DNA from: Aeriscardovia sp040773385
GTDB lineage: Bacteria; Actinomycetota; Actinomycetes; Actinomycetales; Bifidobacteriaceae
Assembly: GCA_040773385.1 (NCBI GenBank)
Contig: JAXGWH010000023.1
Coordinates: forward strand, 1 to 18,615
DNA: 18,615 bases
Reading direction: 5' to 3'
A program made the position numbers and the translations under genes. Below the pieces are notes generated by a model. The model had not been told where the DNA came from and ran no database searches. It saw only the letters and a program-made list of their open reading frames with translations. Below, piece by piece: positions 1-8,034 of the stretch. Every line of letters begins with the position of its first letter. The stretch's first letter is position 1.

Positions 1-343
1 GTGATCCGATATGTCTGTCATCATCCATCGTCAGTGCTTCATCAACACCGCACAATCCATTGACACCAAGCCATCTCGCGCGGACAAAGCGATGACAGGA
101 CGATCCACAGACAGATTCTCTGCGAGCGAGGCCACACCCTCCGGATATTTCCGCACTTTCTTCGCCCGTCGCCCATCCCCCACCGTTGCCACACATTCGG
201 GCCGTACAGTGGGCGCGACACAGAAATCAGACAAACAGATGATCCGCCTCGCATCATCGGAACGGACCATCCGGACCGACTGATCGCCCAGACCGCTCCA
301 GACGGATCAGCCGGACCGCCACTACTTATCGTCAGGAGGAAGT
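1..343. other. left-edge stretch without a supported gene
   Basis: No convincing gene is seen here. Short overlapping frames exist on both strands. The best is a minus-strand frame at 31-270 (79 codons), which lacks a ribosome binding site and has no recognisable family. It could be a decayed remnant, but nothing in the sequence proves it. The last bases hold the ribosome binding site of the next gene. Confidence 0.5.
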
Positions 344-910
344 ATGAACATCCTCATCATCTATTCGCATCCCAACCACGACAGCTTCAACGGCGCCGTC
401 CTCAAGCAGATACAGGACAATCTCAGTCCCCGGCACACCGTGCGCCTGGTCGACCTGTACGCCGAGCACTTCGACCCGGTGCTTTTCTTCGACAAGGAGC
501 ACCGCCGCCGCGACCTCGCCACCGACCCGCACACCAAGAAATACCGCGACCTCATCACCTGGTCGGACATGCTCATCTTCGTCTATCCCACCTGGTGGGG
601 CGGCATGCCGGCCATGCTCAAGGGCTTCGTGGACCGCGTGTTCGTCTCCGGCTTTGCTTACAGGGGCAGGAAGATCGGGATGACGCCGAAGCTGACCGGG
701 CGAAAAGCGTGGATCGTCACCACGCATGACACCCCGGCCGTCGCCATCCCGTTCATGCCCGACTACGGCAGCGTGCTCAAGTGGCAGGTGCTCGCCGCGT
801 GCGGCATCAGGCCGTGCCGCATCACCTCGCTCTCCCCGCTCAAGTCGAGCACGCCCGCCCAGCGCAAGAGGATGCTGGGGAAGGTGGCGAGGCTCGCCGC
901 GCAGATCTGA
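344..910 (+). CDS. flavodoxin-fold NAD(P)H:quinone oxidoreductase
   Basis: A 188-residue protein of the NAD(P)H dehydrogenase (quinone)/flavodoxin-like fold family (NQO1/KefF/MdaB type). These cytosolic FMN or FAD enzymes reduce quinones or electrophiles by two-electron transfer. Seen: an N-terminal beta strand followed by the phosphate-binding loop SHPNHDSFN (residues 8-16), the flavin-contact segment VYPTWWGGMPAMLKG (about 80-94), and THDT near 127. The length fits the family. The start is supported by aggagga at 334-340, three bases before the ATG. The stop lies 6 bp from the convergent stop of the FetB-type gene, so the two genes share essentially no terminator space. Substrate is unknown; modulation of an ion channel (KefF-like role) is possible but no kef gene is present. 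Confidence 0.88.
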   Translation: MNILIIYSHPNHDSFNGAVLKQIQDNLSPRHTVRLVDLYAEHFDPVLFFDKEHRRRDLATDPHTKKYRDLITWSDMLIFVYPTWWGGMPAMLKGFVDRVFVSGFAYRGRKIGMTPKLTGRKAWIVTTHDTPAVAIPFMPDYGSVLKWQVLAACGIRPCRITSLSPLKSSTPAQRKRMLGKVARLAAQI

Positions 911-916
911 GATCGA

Positions 917-1753
917 TCAGGCCTGCGCTTGTGCCTTCTTCGCACCCTTCTGCCGGGACGAATCTTTCTCCCGCGGGACGATCGGCCTGTACTGGTCGTC
1001 CTTGGTAAAGCAGGTGCGGTAGACGAGACGCAGGATGAGCGCCGACGAGACGAGGGTGAGCGACGACATTGCGGCGAGGATCACGAACTGGTAGACCGCC
1101 GCGTTCACCGGGTTGACGCCCGCGAGCACCTGGCCGGCCATCATGCCCGGGATCATCACGATGCCGCTCGAGGCGAGCGTGGCGATGGTCGGGGTGAGGC
1201 CGAGCTTGACCGAGGAGAGCACGGAGGGCCGGCTCGCCTCCCATGGCGTGGCGCCGAGAGCGAGCATCGACTCGATCTCATCCTGCCGTGACTTCATCGA
1301 CTCGTAGAAGCGCGTCAGTCCCACGGCGGTGGCGGCCACGGTGTTGCCGAGCATCATGCCGGTGATGGAGATGATGACCTGCGGCGAATACCACGGCTTC
1401 GGGCGGATGATCGCATTGGCCACGATGCCCACCATGAGCAGCGTGGTGATGAGCAGGGTGAGGAACACCGGCAGACCCAGACCCTTGGGGATGCCCGAGG
1501 CGCGCGAGAGCGTGATCTGTACGGCGGCGACGATCATGAGCGCGACGAGCGCCACGACGATCCACCACTTGTTCTGGTTGATCACCCAGCTGAGGATGAA
1601 GCCCATCGCCACGAGCTGCAGGAACGAGCGCAGCGCGGAGATGATGAGGCTCTTGCTCACGTGCAGGCGCATGTAGGCGGCGAGCCCGGCCGCGGCGAGA
1701 ACCATGACGAGGGCGACGAGCAGGCCCCACTGGTCGATGACGTAATACTTCAT
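917..1753 (-). CDS. fetB: FetB/UPF0014-type ABC transporter permease
   Basis: A 278-residue, strongly hydrophobic protein matching the FetB (YbbM, UPF0014) family, the membrane subunit of a putative iron exporter that raises oxidative-stress resistance in E. coli. Seen: several membrane segments from residue 8 onward, the family-like stretch SLIISALRSFLQL (about 34-46), the cytoplasmic coupling segment DEIESMLALGATPWEA (about 158-173) and a Gly/Met-rich segment IVMIPGMMAGQVLAG (about 198-212). The C-terminus is a basic tail. Its ATG overlaps the stop of the upstream ATPase gene by 4 bp (ATGA), so the two are translationally coupled. The transported substrate is inferred from the family only. 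Confidence 0.88.
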   Translation of the reverse strand: MKYYVIDQWGLLVALVMVLAAAGLAAYMRLHVSKSLIISALRSFLQLVAMGFILSWVINQNKWWIVVALVALMIVAAVQITLSRASGIPKGLGLPVFLTLLITTLLMVGIVANAIIRPKPWYSPQVIISITGMMLGNTVAATAVGLTRFYESMKSRQDEIESMLALGATPWEASRPSVLSSVKLGLTPTIATLASSGIVMIPGMMAGQVLAGVNPVNAAVYQFVILAAMSSLTLVSSALILRLVYRTCFTKDDQYRPIVPREKDSSRQKGAKKAQAQA

Positions 1754-2778
1754 CGCGCACCCCCTTCGGCCGTTGCTGCGTTATTTGGCGTTGAAGACGA
1801 TTCTGTCTGGGCTGCCCGAGCTTTCTGTGCCGGGACGATAGTCTGCGGTGTTCCGCCCACGACCGCCGTGATGTCCGTCAGCCTGCTGTTTTCGAGCCTG
1901 AGCAGGCGGTTTTCCAACCCGTCCGAGGCGCGATGGCGCACGCGGACGACCGCCATGCCGCCCTGCGCGGCTTCGGCGATCAATTGTTCGATCTGCGCGT
2001 CAGAGGCGTCGTCGAGCGCGGCGTCCACCTCGTCGGCGAGCAGCACGCGCGGACGTGTCAGCAGAGTGCGCAGCAGGGCGACGCGGGCGTACTGGCCGAC
2101 GGAGACGTCGTGCACGGGGCGGTCCAGGCTGATGTCCGCCAGGCCGGCACGGTCGAGTGCCTCGCGCAGCTGCCCGTCCGTGGGTCTGGGGACATCGTTG
2201 TCCCGATCGGGCCGCCCGTCCGACACACGTCCTCTGCCCGCCACCGCATCTGTCTGATTCTCCCGTCCAGATCCGGACCCATCACCTCGACCGTGGCGAT
2301 GAACCTTGCCACGGTCCTTGGTGCCGTGGTCCTTGCGGATGGCGAGCGTCCAAGGAAACAGAAGAGTCTCTCTGATGGTCTCGCCCATGAGCACGGGCCG
2401 CTGGTTGACGTAGGCCACCTGCAGACGCCACTGCTGTGGGCTGATAGTGCTTGAATCCGTGCCATCAAGGCTCATGGTGGCGCCGCCGCCGGGGTTGAGC
2501 CGTGCGATGGTGGTCAGCAGCGTCGATTTGCCGCAGCCGGACGGTCCGGTGATGTCGGTGATGCTCCCTGTGATGTCGAGATCGATTCCCTCAAAAATGG
2601 TGCGGGTACCGCCGTCGTCGGCGGGCACGACGCAGTGCGCGTCACGCACCGACAGCACGGTTGTTCCCGATCCCGGCAGCGCGGCCTGGTGTGTGATGGA
2701 TGATGGTTGTGGCGATGAGGATGACAGTGACGACGGTGCCGTCGCCGCGGCGCCGTCCGGTTCTTGTGTATGTGCCAT
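1750..2778 (-). CDS. FetA-like ABC transporter ATP-binding protein
   Basis: ATPase partner of the FetB-type permease. The ATG at 2778 is chosen because AAAGG lies 8 bases upstream; the frame stays open to 2838 but without a better site. Seen in the 342-residue product: Walker A GPSGCGKST (about 78-86), Q-loop Gln in YVNQRPVL (about 126), signature VSVGQ (226-230) instead of LSGGQ, Walker B VLLADE (245-250) and a switch His in RVRHRASD (about 282). Odd points: a Ser/Pro/Ala-rich N-terminal extension of about 35 residues before the domain, and a highly charged, Gly/Arg/Asp-rich insert of about 45 residues (151-199) between Q-loop and signature. An Ala/Thr-rich tail follows. The ABC core is intact, so the protein is probably active. 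Confidence 0.85.
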   Translation of the reverse strand: MAHTQEPDGAAATAPSSLSSSSPQPSSITHQAALPGSGTTVLSVRDAHCVVPADDGGTRTIFEGIDLDITGSITDITGPSGCGKSTLLTTIARLNPGGGATMSLDGTDSSTISPQQWRLQVAYVNQRPVLMGETIRETLLFPWTLAIRKDHGTKDRGKVHRHGRGDGSGSGRENQTDAVAGRGRVSDGRPDRDNDVPRPTDGQLREALDRAGLADISLDRPVHDVSVGQYARVALLRTLLTRPRVLLADEVDAALDDASDAQIEQLIAEAAQGGMAVVRVRHRASDGLENRLLRLENSRLTDITAVVGGTPQTIVPAQKARAAQTESSSTPNNAATAEGGAR

Positions 2779-3030
2779 GATCCAACCTTTTCTTGTTGCT
2801 CCTCTATTGTCGTCGTTTCCGGCATAGCCTGCACGCAACAGGCCCGGCTATTGTTCCTTCTGTCCCATCAGCAACCGAACTGCCGCGATCATCGTTGCGT
2901 TTCACCGACGATCGTGCGAATCGAACAGCATCCGGGCTGATGAGAGCAAATCCAAGGCATACGGCCCTGGGCATCTATCTCATGTGTCTTATCGGCTATT
3001 TCTCCATTTCTTTGTCATATCGACGTTGAT

Positions 3031-3198
3031 TGGGGCAGATTCGGACACTGCCGAACCTCTATCAACGCTCAATAGGGTGGCCGCTACGGTCCGCATCGTC
3101 TGGAACCCTCGCAACGGCAAGAAACCGTATGGGCATCTCCGCTGGGAGACACCCCACTGAAGACAGATAGAGGTTGTGAAACACAGAAATCTGCCCCA
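3031..3198. repeat. palindromic repeat element with 42 bp period, copy 1
   Basis: Two directly repeated units start at 3032 (ggggcagatt) and 3074 (agggtgg), 42 bp apart. Then a 78 bp middle leads to two inverted units starting at 3152 and 3194 (both ccccactgaag), again 42 bp apart. The two halves pair in register: tggggcagatt at 3031-3041 with its complement at 3188-3198, and aacctctatc at 3054-3063 with its complement at 3166-3175. The same layout and spacing occur at 9618-9780, so this is a dispersed element rather than chance symmetry. No open transposase frame is present; a MITE- or REP-like element is the nearest known idea. Confidence 0.8.
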
Positions 3199-3223
3199 CT
3201 GAAGCCGGATACATCGCATCCGG

Positions 3224-3247
3224 ACCGTCTATCAAACCGTCTATCAA
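3224..3247. repeat. 12 bp perfect tandem duplication
   Basis: The 12-mer accgtctatcaa occurs twice back to back, just outside the right end of the palindromic repeat. It may be a slippage product or a trace of an insertion event at the repeat edge. Confidence 0.85.
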
Positions 3248-3346
3248 TCCTAACGACACGGTCTACTTCCCCAAAATGAATGTTCTCCGCAGGCCGGTTT
3301 ATATGCTCCGCATGATTGGGCGGCAATAACAGGATGAGATCCCGGT

Positions 3347-5032
3347 TCAGCATGACTTCTCCCCTTTCTTGTGGTGCGCGGCATCGTGGTGTGCGACGTC
3401 ATCGGCGCCGAGGATCCGCCGGGCGAGGCCCAGCCCGTCCGCGCTCGAGGCCGGCGCTGCCTGTACGAGCCGGAACGTGCGCCCACGGGGAGCCACGAGC
3501 GAGACGACGCAGGGCACGCCATAGAAGTGCCGCGCATAATCGGTCAGATGCGTCACACTCCAGATCTCACACCCGGCGTGCAGAAGCCCGTCATCGATCT
3601 CCTCGTTGAGCAGCGAGCCGTCACGCTCGTTGGTGGAGGCGAACGACTCGTCGAAAAGCACCAAGGCCGGCGACCGCATCTGTTCCACGAGCCGTGCCGC
3701 CCGATGCAGCTCCTCCTCGAGCTTGCCGCTGTGCAAAGAGGAATCCTCCTCACGACGGAAGTGGGTGAGGATGCTGCGGCGCACGGGCGCAGTAAGACTG
3801 CGGGCGGCGATGGGCAGACCGCACTGGGCCATGACCCGCGCCTGTCCGACCGCCGTGAGGAACGTGGTCTTGCCACCCTGGTTGGCGCCGGTAATGAGGC
3901 ACAGACGCAGATCCGGGGCGCCCAGATCCGTGCCGACGGCCGCGCCTCGTACTGCAAGAGGGACCTCGCGCAGATCGGCGCAGGAAAATGCCCTGCCCTC
4001 GGCACGGGTGACAGACGGGAAGCAGACGGGACCGCCGTGCGAGTGCAGCGCCTTGTGCAGGCTGACGCTTCCGGCGAGGAACGCGAGACTGTCGTCGAGA
4101 CGGTCGAAAAAGCGCGTCACGGTGAGGCACGCACGGATCAGGACCTCCGCCGCAGGGGCGAGCGCGGCCTCTCTCCGGGCGGTGAGGTCCTGTGCGGCGG
4201 CGACGTCGCTCTCGCCGAACCTCAGGCGCGGGGCGGCCATCCAGCGGATCCTGTCCGCGAGTGCCATCGGCCCGTCCGGTGTCACGAGCGCGCGGACGTC
4301 ACGCTGGTGCAGCAGCGGGTCGAATCCCGTGAGCACGATGAGGTTCTTCTGGTGCGAGAACCTGTCCAGCAGCCGGTCGGCAGCGGCGAAATCGCCGTCC
4401 GGGACGCTGTGATCGATGGTCTCCGCGAGTTGGCGCAGAAGGGCGGTCGCGGAGTCTCCCCGTGTGTCGTCCCCACCGTTCTGGCGTCCTTCGCAACCGT
4501 TTGTATCATCCGGGCTTGCGACTGCTCTGGGGGCGGGATCCGCGATCCGACACCCATGCAACAGCTTCGACAGTTCCTGCAACCCTTTCAGTCCGATATG
4601 CAGCCGGGCGACAGCCGTCCCAAGCCGGTCCGTCGTGGTGCCGTAGCCGTCGTCGAGCGAGCCCCACACCGCGGCCATGCCCGCACGGGTGCGCGCGGTG
4701 ATCGTTTTCAGCGACGCACAGACGCGTCCCTCGTCGGTGCGCATCGCTTTCACGAGCGCCTGACGACGCCGGATGGCCCGCACGTCGGCGAGCGGGTGGG
4801 CGAGTTGGTCGTGTGCGATCTTTCGTATCTGTTTGTCGGATCCGGCCATGAGGTCGGCCATCTGCCCGAGGCTGAGGTCCTCGAAAGTTCCCTCGCCCAG
4901 CACGGCACGATCGATGGAAGGGTCGGCGAGGAGTGCGAGATCGGCGACTCTCTCCATCTCAGACATATCGGTGCCCTGTTTCCCCGGCCGGGCAGCGTTG
5001 CGGACGATTCCAGACATCATTGGCTGCGTCAT
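3347..5032 (-). CDS. MutS-family ATPase, second of a tandem pair
   Basis: A 561-residue protein with a C-terminal MutS ATPase domain (MutS domain V) but without the N-terminal mismatch-recognition domain of canonical MutS1, so a mismatch-repair role should not be assumed. Seen: Walker A GANQGGKTT (about 382-390), the HFRREEDSSLHSGKLEEE segment (about 425-442) and Walker B LVLFDESFASTNERDG (about 457-472), followed by the switch segment SVTHLTDYA (about 492-500). The N-terminal half is helical and Arg/Ala-rich, resembling the MutS core/lever region. A GTG at 5041 overlaps the upstream stop, but AGGAGG lies only 1 base before it and 10 bases before the ATG at 5032, so 5032 is preferred. It probably works with the neighbouring paralogue. 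Last gene of the riboswitch-headed block. Confidence 0.85.
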   Translation of the reverse strand: MTQPMMSGIVRNAARPGKQGTDMSEMERVADLALLADPSIDRAVLGEGTFEDLSLGQMADLMAGSDKQIRKIAHDQLAHPLADVRAIRRRQALVKAMRTDEGRVCASLKTITARTRAGMAAVWGSLDDGYGTTTDRLGTAVARLHIGLKGLQELSKLLHGCRIADPAPRAVASPDDTNGCEGRQNGGDDTRGDSATALLRQLAETIDHSVPDGDFAAADRLLDRFSHQKNLIVLTGFDPLLHQRDVRALVTPDGPMALADRIRWMAAPRLRFGESDVAAAQDLTARREAALAPAAEVLIRACLTVTRFFDRLDDSLAFLAGSVSLHKALHSHGGPVCFPSVTRAEGRAFSCADLREVPLAVRGAAVGTDLGAPDLRLCLITGANQGGKTTFLTAVGQARVMAQCGLPIAARSLTAPVRRSILTHFRREEDSSLHSGKLEEELHRAARLVEQMRSPALVLFDESFASTNERDGSLLNEEIDDGLLHAGCEIWSVTHLTDYARHFYGVPCVVSLVAPRGRTFRLVQAAPASSADGLGLARRILGADDVAHHDAAHHKKGEKSC

Positions 5033-5037
5033 GACTA

Positions 5038-7053
5038 TCACGCCTCCTTTCTTGTGGTGCGCAAAGTGATGGGGGACATAGTGCCGTTGATCGAATCCCC
5101 AGGGTTTCCTTGCCGTTCGTAGTCCGTCCTGTCATCTGTATCCTCCGACGAGACGGACCGTGGAATGGTCTCCATACCGCACGGGGACATGGAAAGTTCC
5201 TGATCTGCTTCACCGGTCGAAAGGGAATGCTGTATCTGGTCGGCGGTGAGGCCGAAGCACGAGAGGAGGAACAGCGCGTCGGCCCGGCCGTCCGCATTTC
5301 CCGGCACCACGCGAAAGGTGCGGTGATGGTCCGCGCCGAGCCGCGAGACAAGGCTGAGCACGCCGGGCAGGCGCGAGAGGTCGTCGATGAACGTGACGAT
5401 GAAGGTCATGCAACCGAGCCCGCGCAGCCGGTCGATCATCCACTCCCCCAGTTCCTGTGCGTCATCGAGCGTGGTGGTGGAGAAGATCTCGTTGACGAGC
5501 ACGAGGCTGGAAGGCGTCACCACGCCCAGAATTTCCTTGAGGCGGATCAGCTCGTTGGCAAGCTGGCCCTCCTGGGGAAGGGCGTGCGGATCAGAGAAAT
5601 GGGTGAGCACACGGTCACAGCAGAACATATCCGCCTCCCGTGCGGGGACGGACAAGCCAAGGCTTGTCAGATAGGCGATCTGCCCGATCATGCGCAGGAA
5701 GGTGGTCTTGCCGCCCTGATTGGGACCGTTGATGACAGTGACCGCTTTGCCCGGTTGCGCGGTGTAATCGTTGGGGACGATGGTCGTCCCGCCGCGCAGC
5801 GCGAGGGCGAGGTCGAACCCGCCCCGCACACGCACCTCCTCCTGCTTCTCGACGCAGTGCGGCACGGTGAGCGCCAGACCGGTCGACTCTTTGAGCTGCC
5901 GTTCCACGTCGATCCATGAGCAGTAGAACTCGATCTGCCGGGCGAGGCAGAACACGTCCGGGGCGATCACGTCACTGGCGACCAACAGATCATGCCCGTC
6001 GAAATGCAGAGATCCCGCTTTGACGGCCAGCCCCGCGATGCCATCGTCAATCGTGTCGAGAAACGGATGCGAGGGGATGCACGGGTTTGCCAGCCGTGAC
6101 TGCGCGGCGAGAGCGCCGAAAGTCTGCTGCGCGAGCGCCCCCGCGTCCTCAAAGCCCGTAGGAACGCAATCTGATGGGATCGTCGACGTGCGAGAACTGT
6201 CGACCGGACCGGCCAGAACGCTCTTCGCACCGGTCGCACCGGCAGCGGCGGGCGCATCATGGCCAAGCGTGCGAAGCCGAAGGCCGTCATCCTCCAGCAG
6301 CAGGAGTGCATGAAACGATGAGGCAGTCCGGCGGATTGCCCGGACCTGCCGGTCAAGACGCGTGAAATCGTCGCTGCGCGTATACCAGGCGAGCGCGAGG
6401 CGCAGACGCCTGAGCCCCCGGCTTTTGACGGGCCTGTCCAGCAGGCGCACGAGTTCGTTGATGGCGGCCAGGCATTTCGCCGCCCGGTCGGCGCGGCGCA
6501 GAAGAAACCGGTCTGCCGCTGCCCCGGGATCCGCCTCCGAATCAGCGTCGTCATCGGCAACCGTCGTCATCCCGGCGTCAGCACCGTCTGCCGGGACCGT
6601 GGCGGAATTCTCCCGTGTGCCTGTGACGGAGTCGTCCCGCAGACGCCAGAGCGTGCGCGCCTGGGTTCGCAGATTCTCCGCCAGGGTGCGGTCGTGTTCC
6701 AGATCACCGAGTATTTCCTGACGGAAGATGATCGTCTTTTCATCGACGGGCGTGCGGTAGAGATCGGCGAGATCGAACTCGTGTTCCCTGCGCAGCAGCG
6801 GACCAAAAATCTGATCGAGTCCGATGTCTCTCAGACACCGCGAGGAATCATCGTCCGCCAGGCCACCCATTGGAGTGTCTGCTGTCGTGGGATTCTCGAC
6901 TTCTGTCGTGGGATTCTCGACTTGTTGCACAGGACTGGTCCGTTGCTCTGAAACATGTTCTGGAACAAACGTCTGTCCTGAGATAGTTTTCTGTCCCGGT
7001 TTTTGTCGCCCATCCTGCGATGGCGAGGGCCGGATAAGACTGCAGAAAAGCAT
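5038..7053 (-). CDS. MutS-family ATPase, first of a tandem pair
   Basis: A 671-residue protein with a C-terminal MutS-type ATPase. Seen: Walker A GPNQGGKTTF (443-452), the segment THFSDPHALPQEGQLANEL (about 484-502) and Walker B SLVLVNEIFSTTT, where the usual Asp-Glu is Asn-Glu (521-522). No mismatch-binding domain I is recognised; the N-terminus is disordered (residues 1-65) and another acidic Ala/Asp-rich linker lies near 140-180. I believe the Asn-Glu form is typical of this divergent group, but cannot verify this here. The start at 7053 is supported by AAGGAG 8 bases upstream; the ATG at 7083 lacks a site. Stop and next start overlap, implying joint translation and probably a heteromeric complex with the following gene. 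Confidence 0.85.
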   Translation of the reverse strand: MLFCSLIRPSPSQDGRQKPGQKTISGQTFVPEHVSEQRTSPVQQVENPTTEVENPTTADTPMGGLADDDSSRCLRDIGLDQIFGPLLRREHEFDLADLYRTPVDEKTIIFRQEILGDLEHDRTLAENLRTQARTLWRLRDDSVTGTRENSATVPADGADAGMTTVADDDADSEADPGAAADRFLLRRADRAAKCLAAINELVRLLDRPVKSRGLRRLRLALAWYTRSDDFTRLDRQVRAIRRTASSFHALLLLEDDGLRLRTLGHDAPAAAGATGAKSVLAGPVDSSRTSTIPSDCVPTGFEDAGALAQQTFGALAAQSRLANPCIPSHPFLDTIDDGIAGLAVKAGSLHFDGHDLLVASDVIAPDVFCLARQIEFYCSWIDVERQLKESTGLALTVPHCVEKQEEVRVRGGFDLALALRGGTTIVPNDYTAQPGKAVTVINGPNQGGKTTFLRMIGQIAYLTSLGLSVPAREADMFCCDRVLTHFSDPHALPQEGQLANELIRLKEILGVVTPSSLVLVNEIFSTTTLDDAQELGEWMIDRLRGLGCMTFIVTFIDDLSRLPGVLSLVSRLGADHHRTFRVVPGNADGRADALFLLSCFGLTADQIQHSLSTGEADQELSMSPCGMETIPRSVSSEDTDDRTDYERQGNPGDSINGTMSPITLRTTRKEA
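6883..6921. repeat. 21 bp-period tandem repeat inside the first mutS-like gene
   Basis: The 18-mer tgtcgtgggattctcgac occurs at 6883-6900 and 6904-6921, a 21 bp period that keeps the frame and encodes a duplicated VENPTT motif in the disordered N-terminus. Changes in copy number would alter the protein by 7 residues without a frameshift. Confidence 0.85.
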
Positions 7054-7197
7054 GCTCCCTGCTCCTTCCCGTGACGCGCGCACGCGCCGTCAAAGGCCGC
7101 GGACAGGGCAGGCGGAGGCAGAATGATGTCGCCTGTCCTGCCCACAACCGCGGGCAGAAATCGTCAGCTTGGGAGCGGTTTCGGACGGTCATCACAC

Positions 7198-7256
7198 GGC
7201 GGCTGGCACAAAGCAGCCGCCGCGCAAAAGCCGTCCCCGGGGGACTTCATCCCCGG
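7198..7256 (-). terminator. two hairpins after the pyrophosphatase gene, possible terminator
   Basis: On the minus strand the first stem is CCGGGG/CCCCGG (7251-7256 with 7237-7242, 8 nt loop), soon followed by a TTTT stretch. The second is a perfect 8 bp GC-rich stem at 7198-7205 with 7214-7221 (8 nt loop). Neither has a long U-tract, so termination may be partial, which would leave the mutS-like pair linked to the upstream promoter at reduced level. No strong separate promoter is seen in the 266 bp gap before the first mutS-like gene. Confidence 0.35.
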
Positions 7257-7319
7257 AAAGGCACCCGCGCCGCACGGTCCCGCCGGTCGAAAGCGGTCCG
7301 CCGCACGGCGCAGGATTGT

Positions 7320-7907
7320 TCAGTTGCGCTTGGCGTCGGGGTCCGAGACGCGGCGGAAGGAAGCGATCACCTCCGCGCGGGCCTTCGCCAGCGGCTGCCA
7401 CTCGAGCCCGGGCTGAACCTTCTTGCCCGGCTCGAGCGTCTTGTAATTGGCGAAGAAGTTGAGGATCTCCTTGCGCTTCCACCCGCTGATGTCGTCCACG
7501 TCACGGATGGCGTCATAGCGCACGTCATCGGGCACGCAGGCGATCTTGGCGTCGGGGCCGTGCTCGTCGGTCATCATCATCAGCGCCACCGGCCGCACAC
7601 GCACCTCGCAGCCGGGGAACACGGGCTCGTCGATGAGCAGCAGGGCGTCGAGCGGGTCGCCGTCCTCGCCGAGCGAGTCGTCGATGAAGCCGTAGTCGGC
7701 CGGGTAGCCCATCGAGGTGAACAGCGTGCGGTCCAGGCGGATGCGCCCGGTGTGGTGGTCAACCTCGTATTTGTTGCGGCAGCCGCGCGGGATCTCGATG
7801 GTCACGTCGAAGGTGCCGTCCTGCTCGAAGTGCTCCAGAGCGGCCTGTGCGGCGGCGGTCTCCGCGGCGCTGACCGCGTTCTTTGAAGCGTCGTTCTTGT
7901 CGTCCAT
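7320..7907 (-). CDS. ppa: inorganic pyrophosphatase (family I)
   Basis: Soluble Mg-dependent enzyme that hydrolyses pyrophosphate to two phosphates; family I enzymes are strongly inhibited by fluoride. Seen in the 195-residue product: IEIPRGCRNKYEVDHHTG (about 38-55), the Tyr-containing YPADYGFIDDSLGEDGD stretch and the family signature DGDPLDALLLID (about 81-92), then KRKEILNFFANYKTLEPGK near the C-terminus. An Ala/Asp-rich N-terminal extension of about 25 residues precedes the fold. ATG 7907 is chosen over 7922 and 7937 because GAGGA sits 3 bases upstream. It lies 127 bp after eno on the same strand, making a probable eno-ppa transcript headed by the fluoride riboswitch. Confidence 0.93.
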   Translation of the reverse strand: MDDKNDASKNAVSAAETAAAQAALEHFEQDGTFDVTIEIPRGCRNKYEVDHHTGRIRLDRTLFTSMGYPADYGFIDDSLGEDGDPLDALLLIDEPVFPGCEVRVRPVALMMMTDEHGPDAKIACVPDDVRYDAIRDVDDISGWKRKEILNFFANYKTLEPGKKVQPGLEWQPLAKARAEVIASFRRVSDPDAKRN

Positions 7908-7972
7908 AATTCCTCGGTCCATGCGATTGGTCCGCAAGTCCGATCAGCGAGATCGGGCTGTGTGGTCGGAAG

Positions 7973-8019
7973 GCGCGGCGGGATGCCCGGCATCACAGCC
8001 GTGCGACATCCCGCCGCGC
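7973..8019 (-). other. 13 bp stem-loop between eno and ppa
   Basis: A perfect 13 bp inverted repeat (gcgcggcgggatg at 7973-7985 and its complement at 8007-8019) with a 21 nt loop that itself contains a small CGGC/GCCG hairpin. No U-tract follows on either strand, so a plain intrinsic terminator is unlikely. A role in mRNA processing, stability or setting the eno:ppa ratio is more plausible. A further 6 bp hairpin is present at 7940-7956. Confidence 0.6.
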
Positions 8020-8034
8020 GTCCGGGAAACGGTC

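Larger units (their letters stand above)
2779..3346. other. gene-free stretch between mutS-like and fetA-like genes
   Basis: No gene is supported. It must hold the promoter of the fetAB pair (minus strand, near 2800-2960), but I could not pick a -10/-35 pair with confidence. The right half contains the palindromic repeat at 3031-3198, a small hairpin at 3205-3223 (CCGGAT/ATCCGG arms) and a 12 bp tandem duplication at 3224-3247. Confidence 0.6.

Noticed and set aside
31..270. 79-codon minus-strand frame at the left edge as a gene remnant
   Set aside because: No binding site, stop shortly upstream and no recognisable domain; left as unproven.
3201..3326. Plus-strand frame resembling a protein C-terminus (ending RPVYMLRMIGRQ)
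   Set aside because: Only about 40 codons, begins in the repeat and has no family match; could be chance.
3084..3353. 89-codon minus-strand frame whose ATG overlaps the end of the second mutS-like gene, with GGGGAG upstream
   Set aside because: The start looks good for coupled translation, but the frame runs straight through the palindromic repeat and matches nothing known.
3371..5122. 583-codon open frame on the plus strand
   Set aside because: Antisense shadow of the second mutS-like gene, without family likeness.
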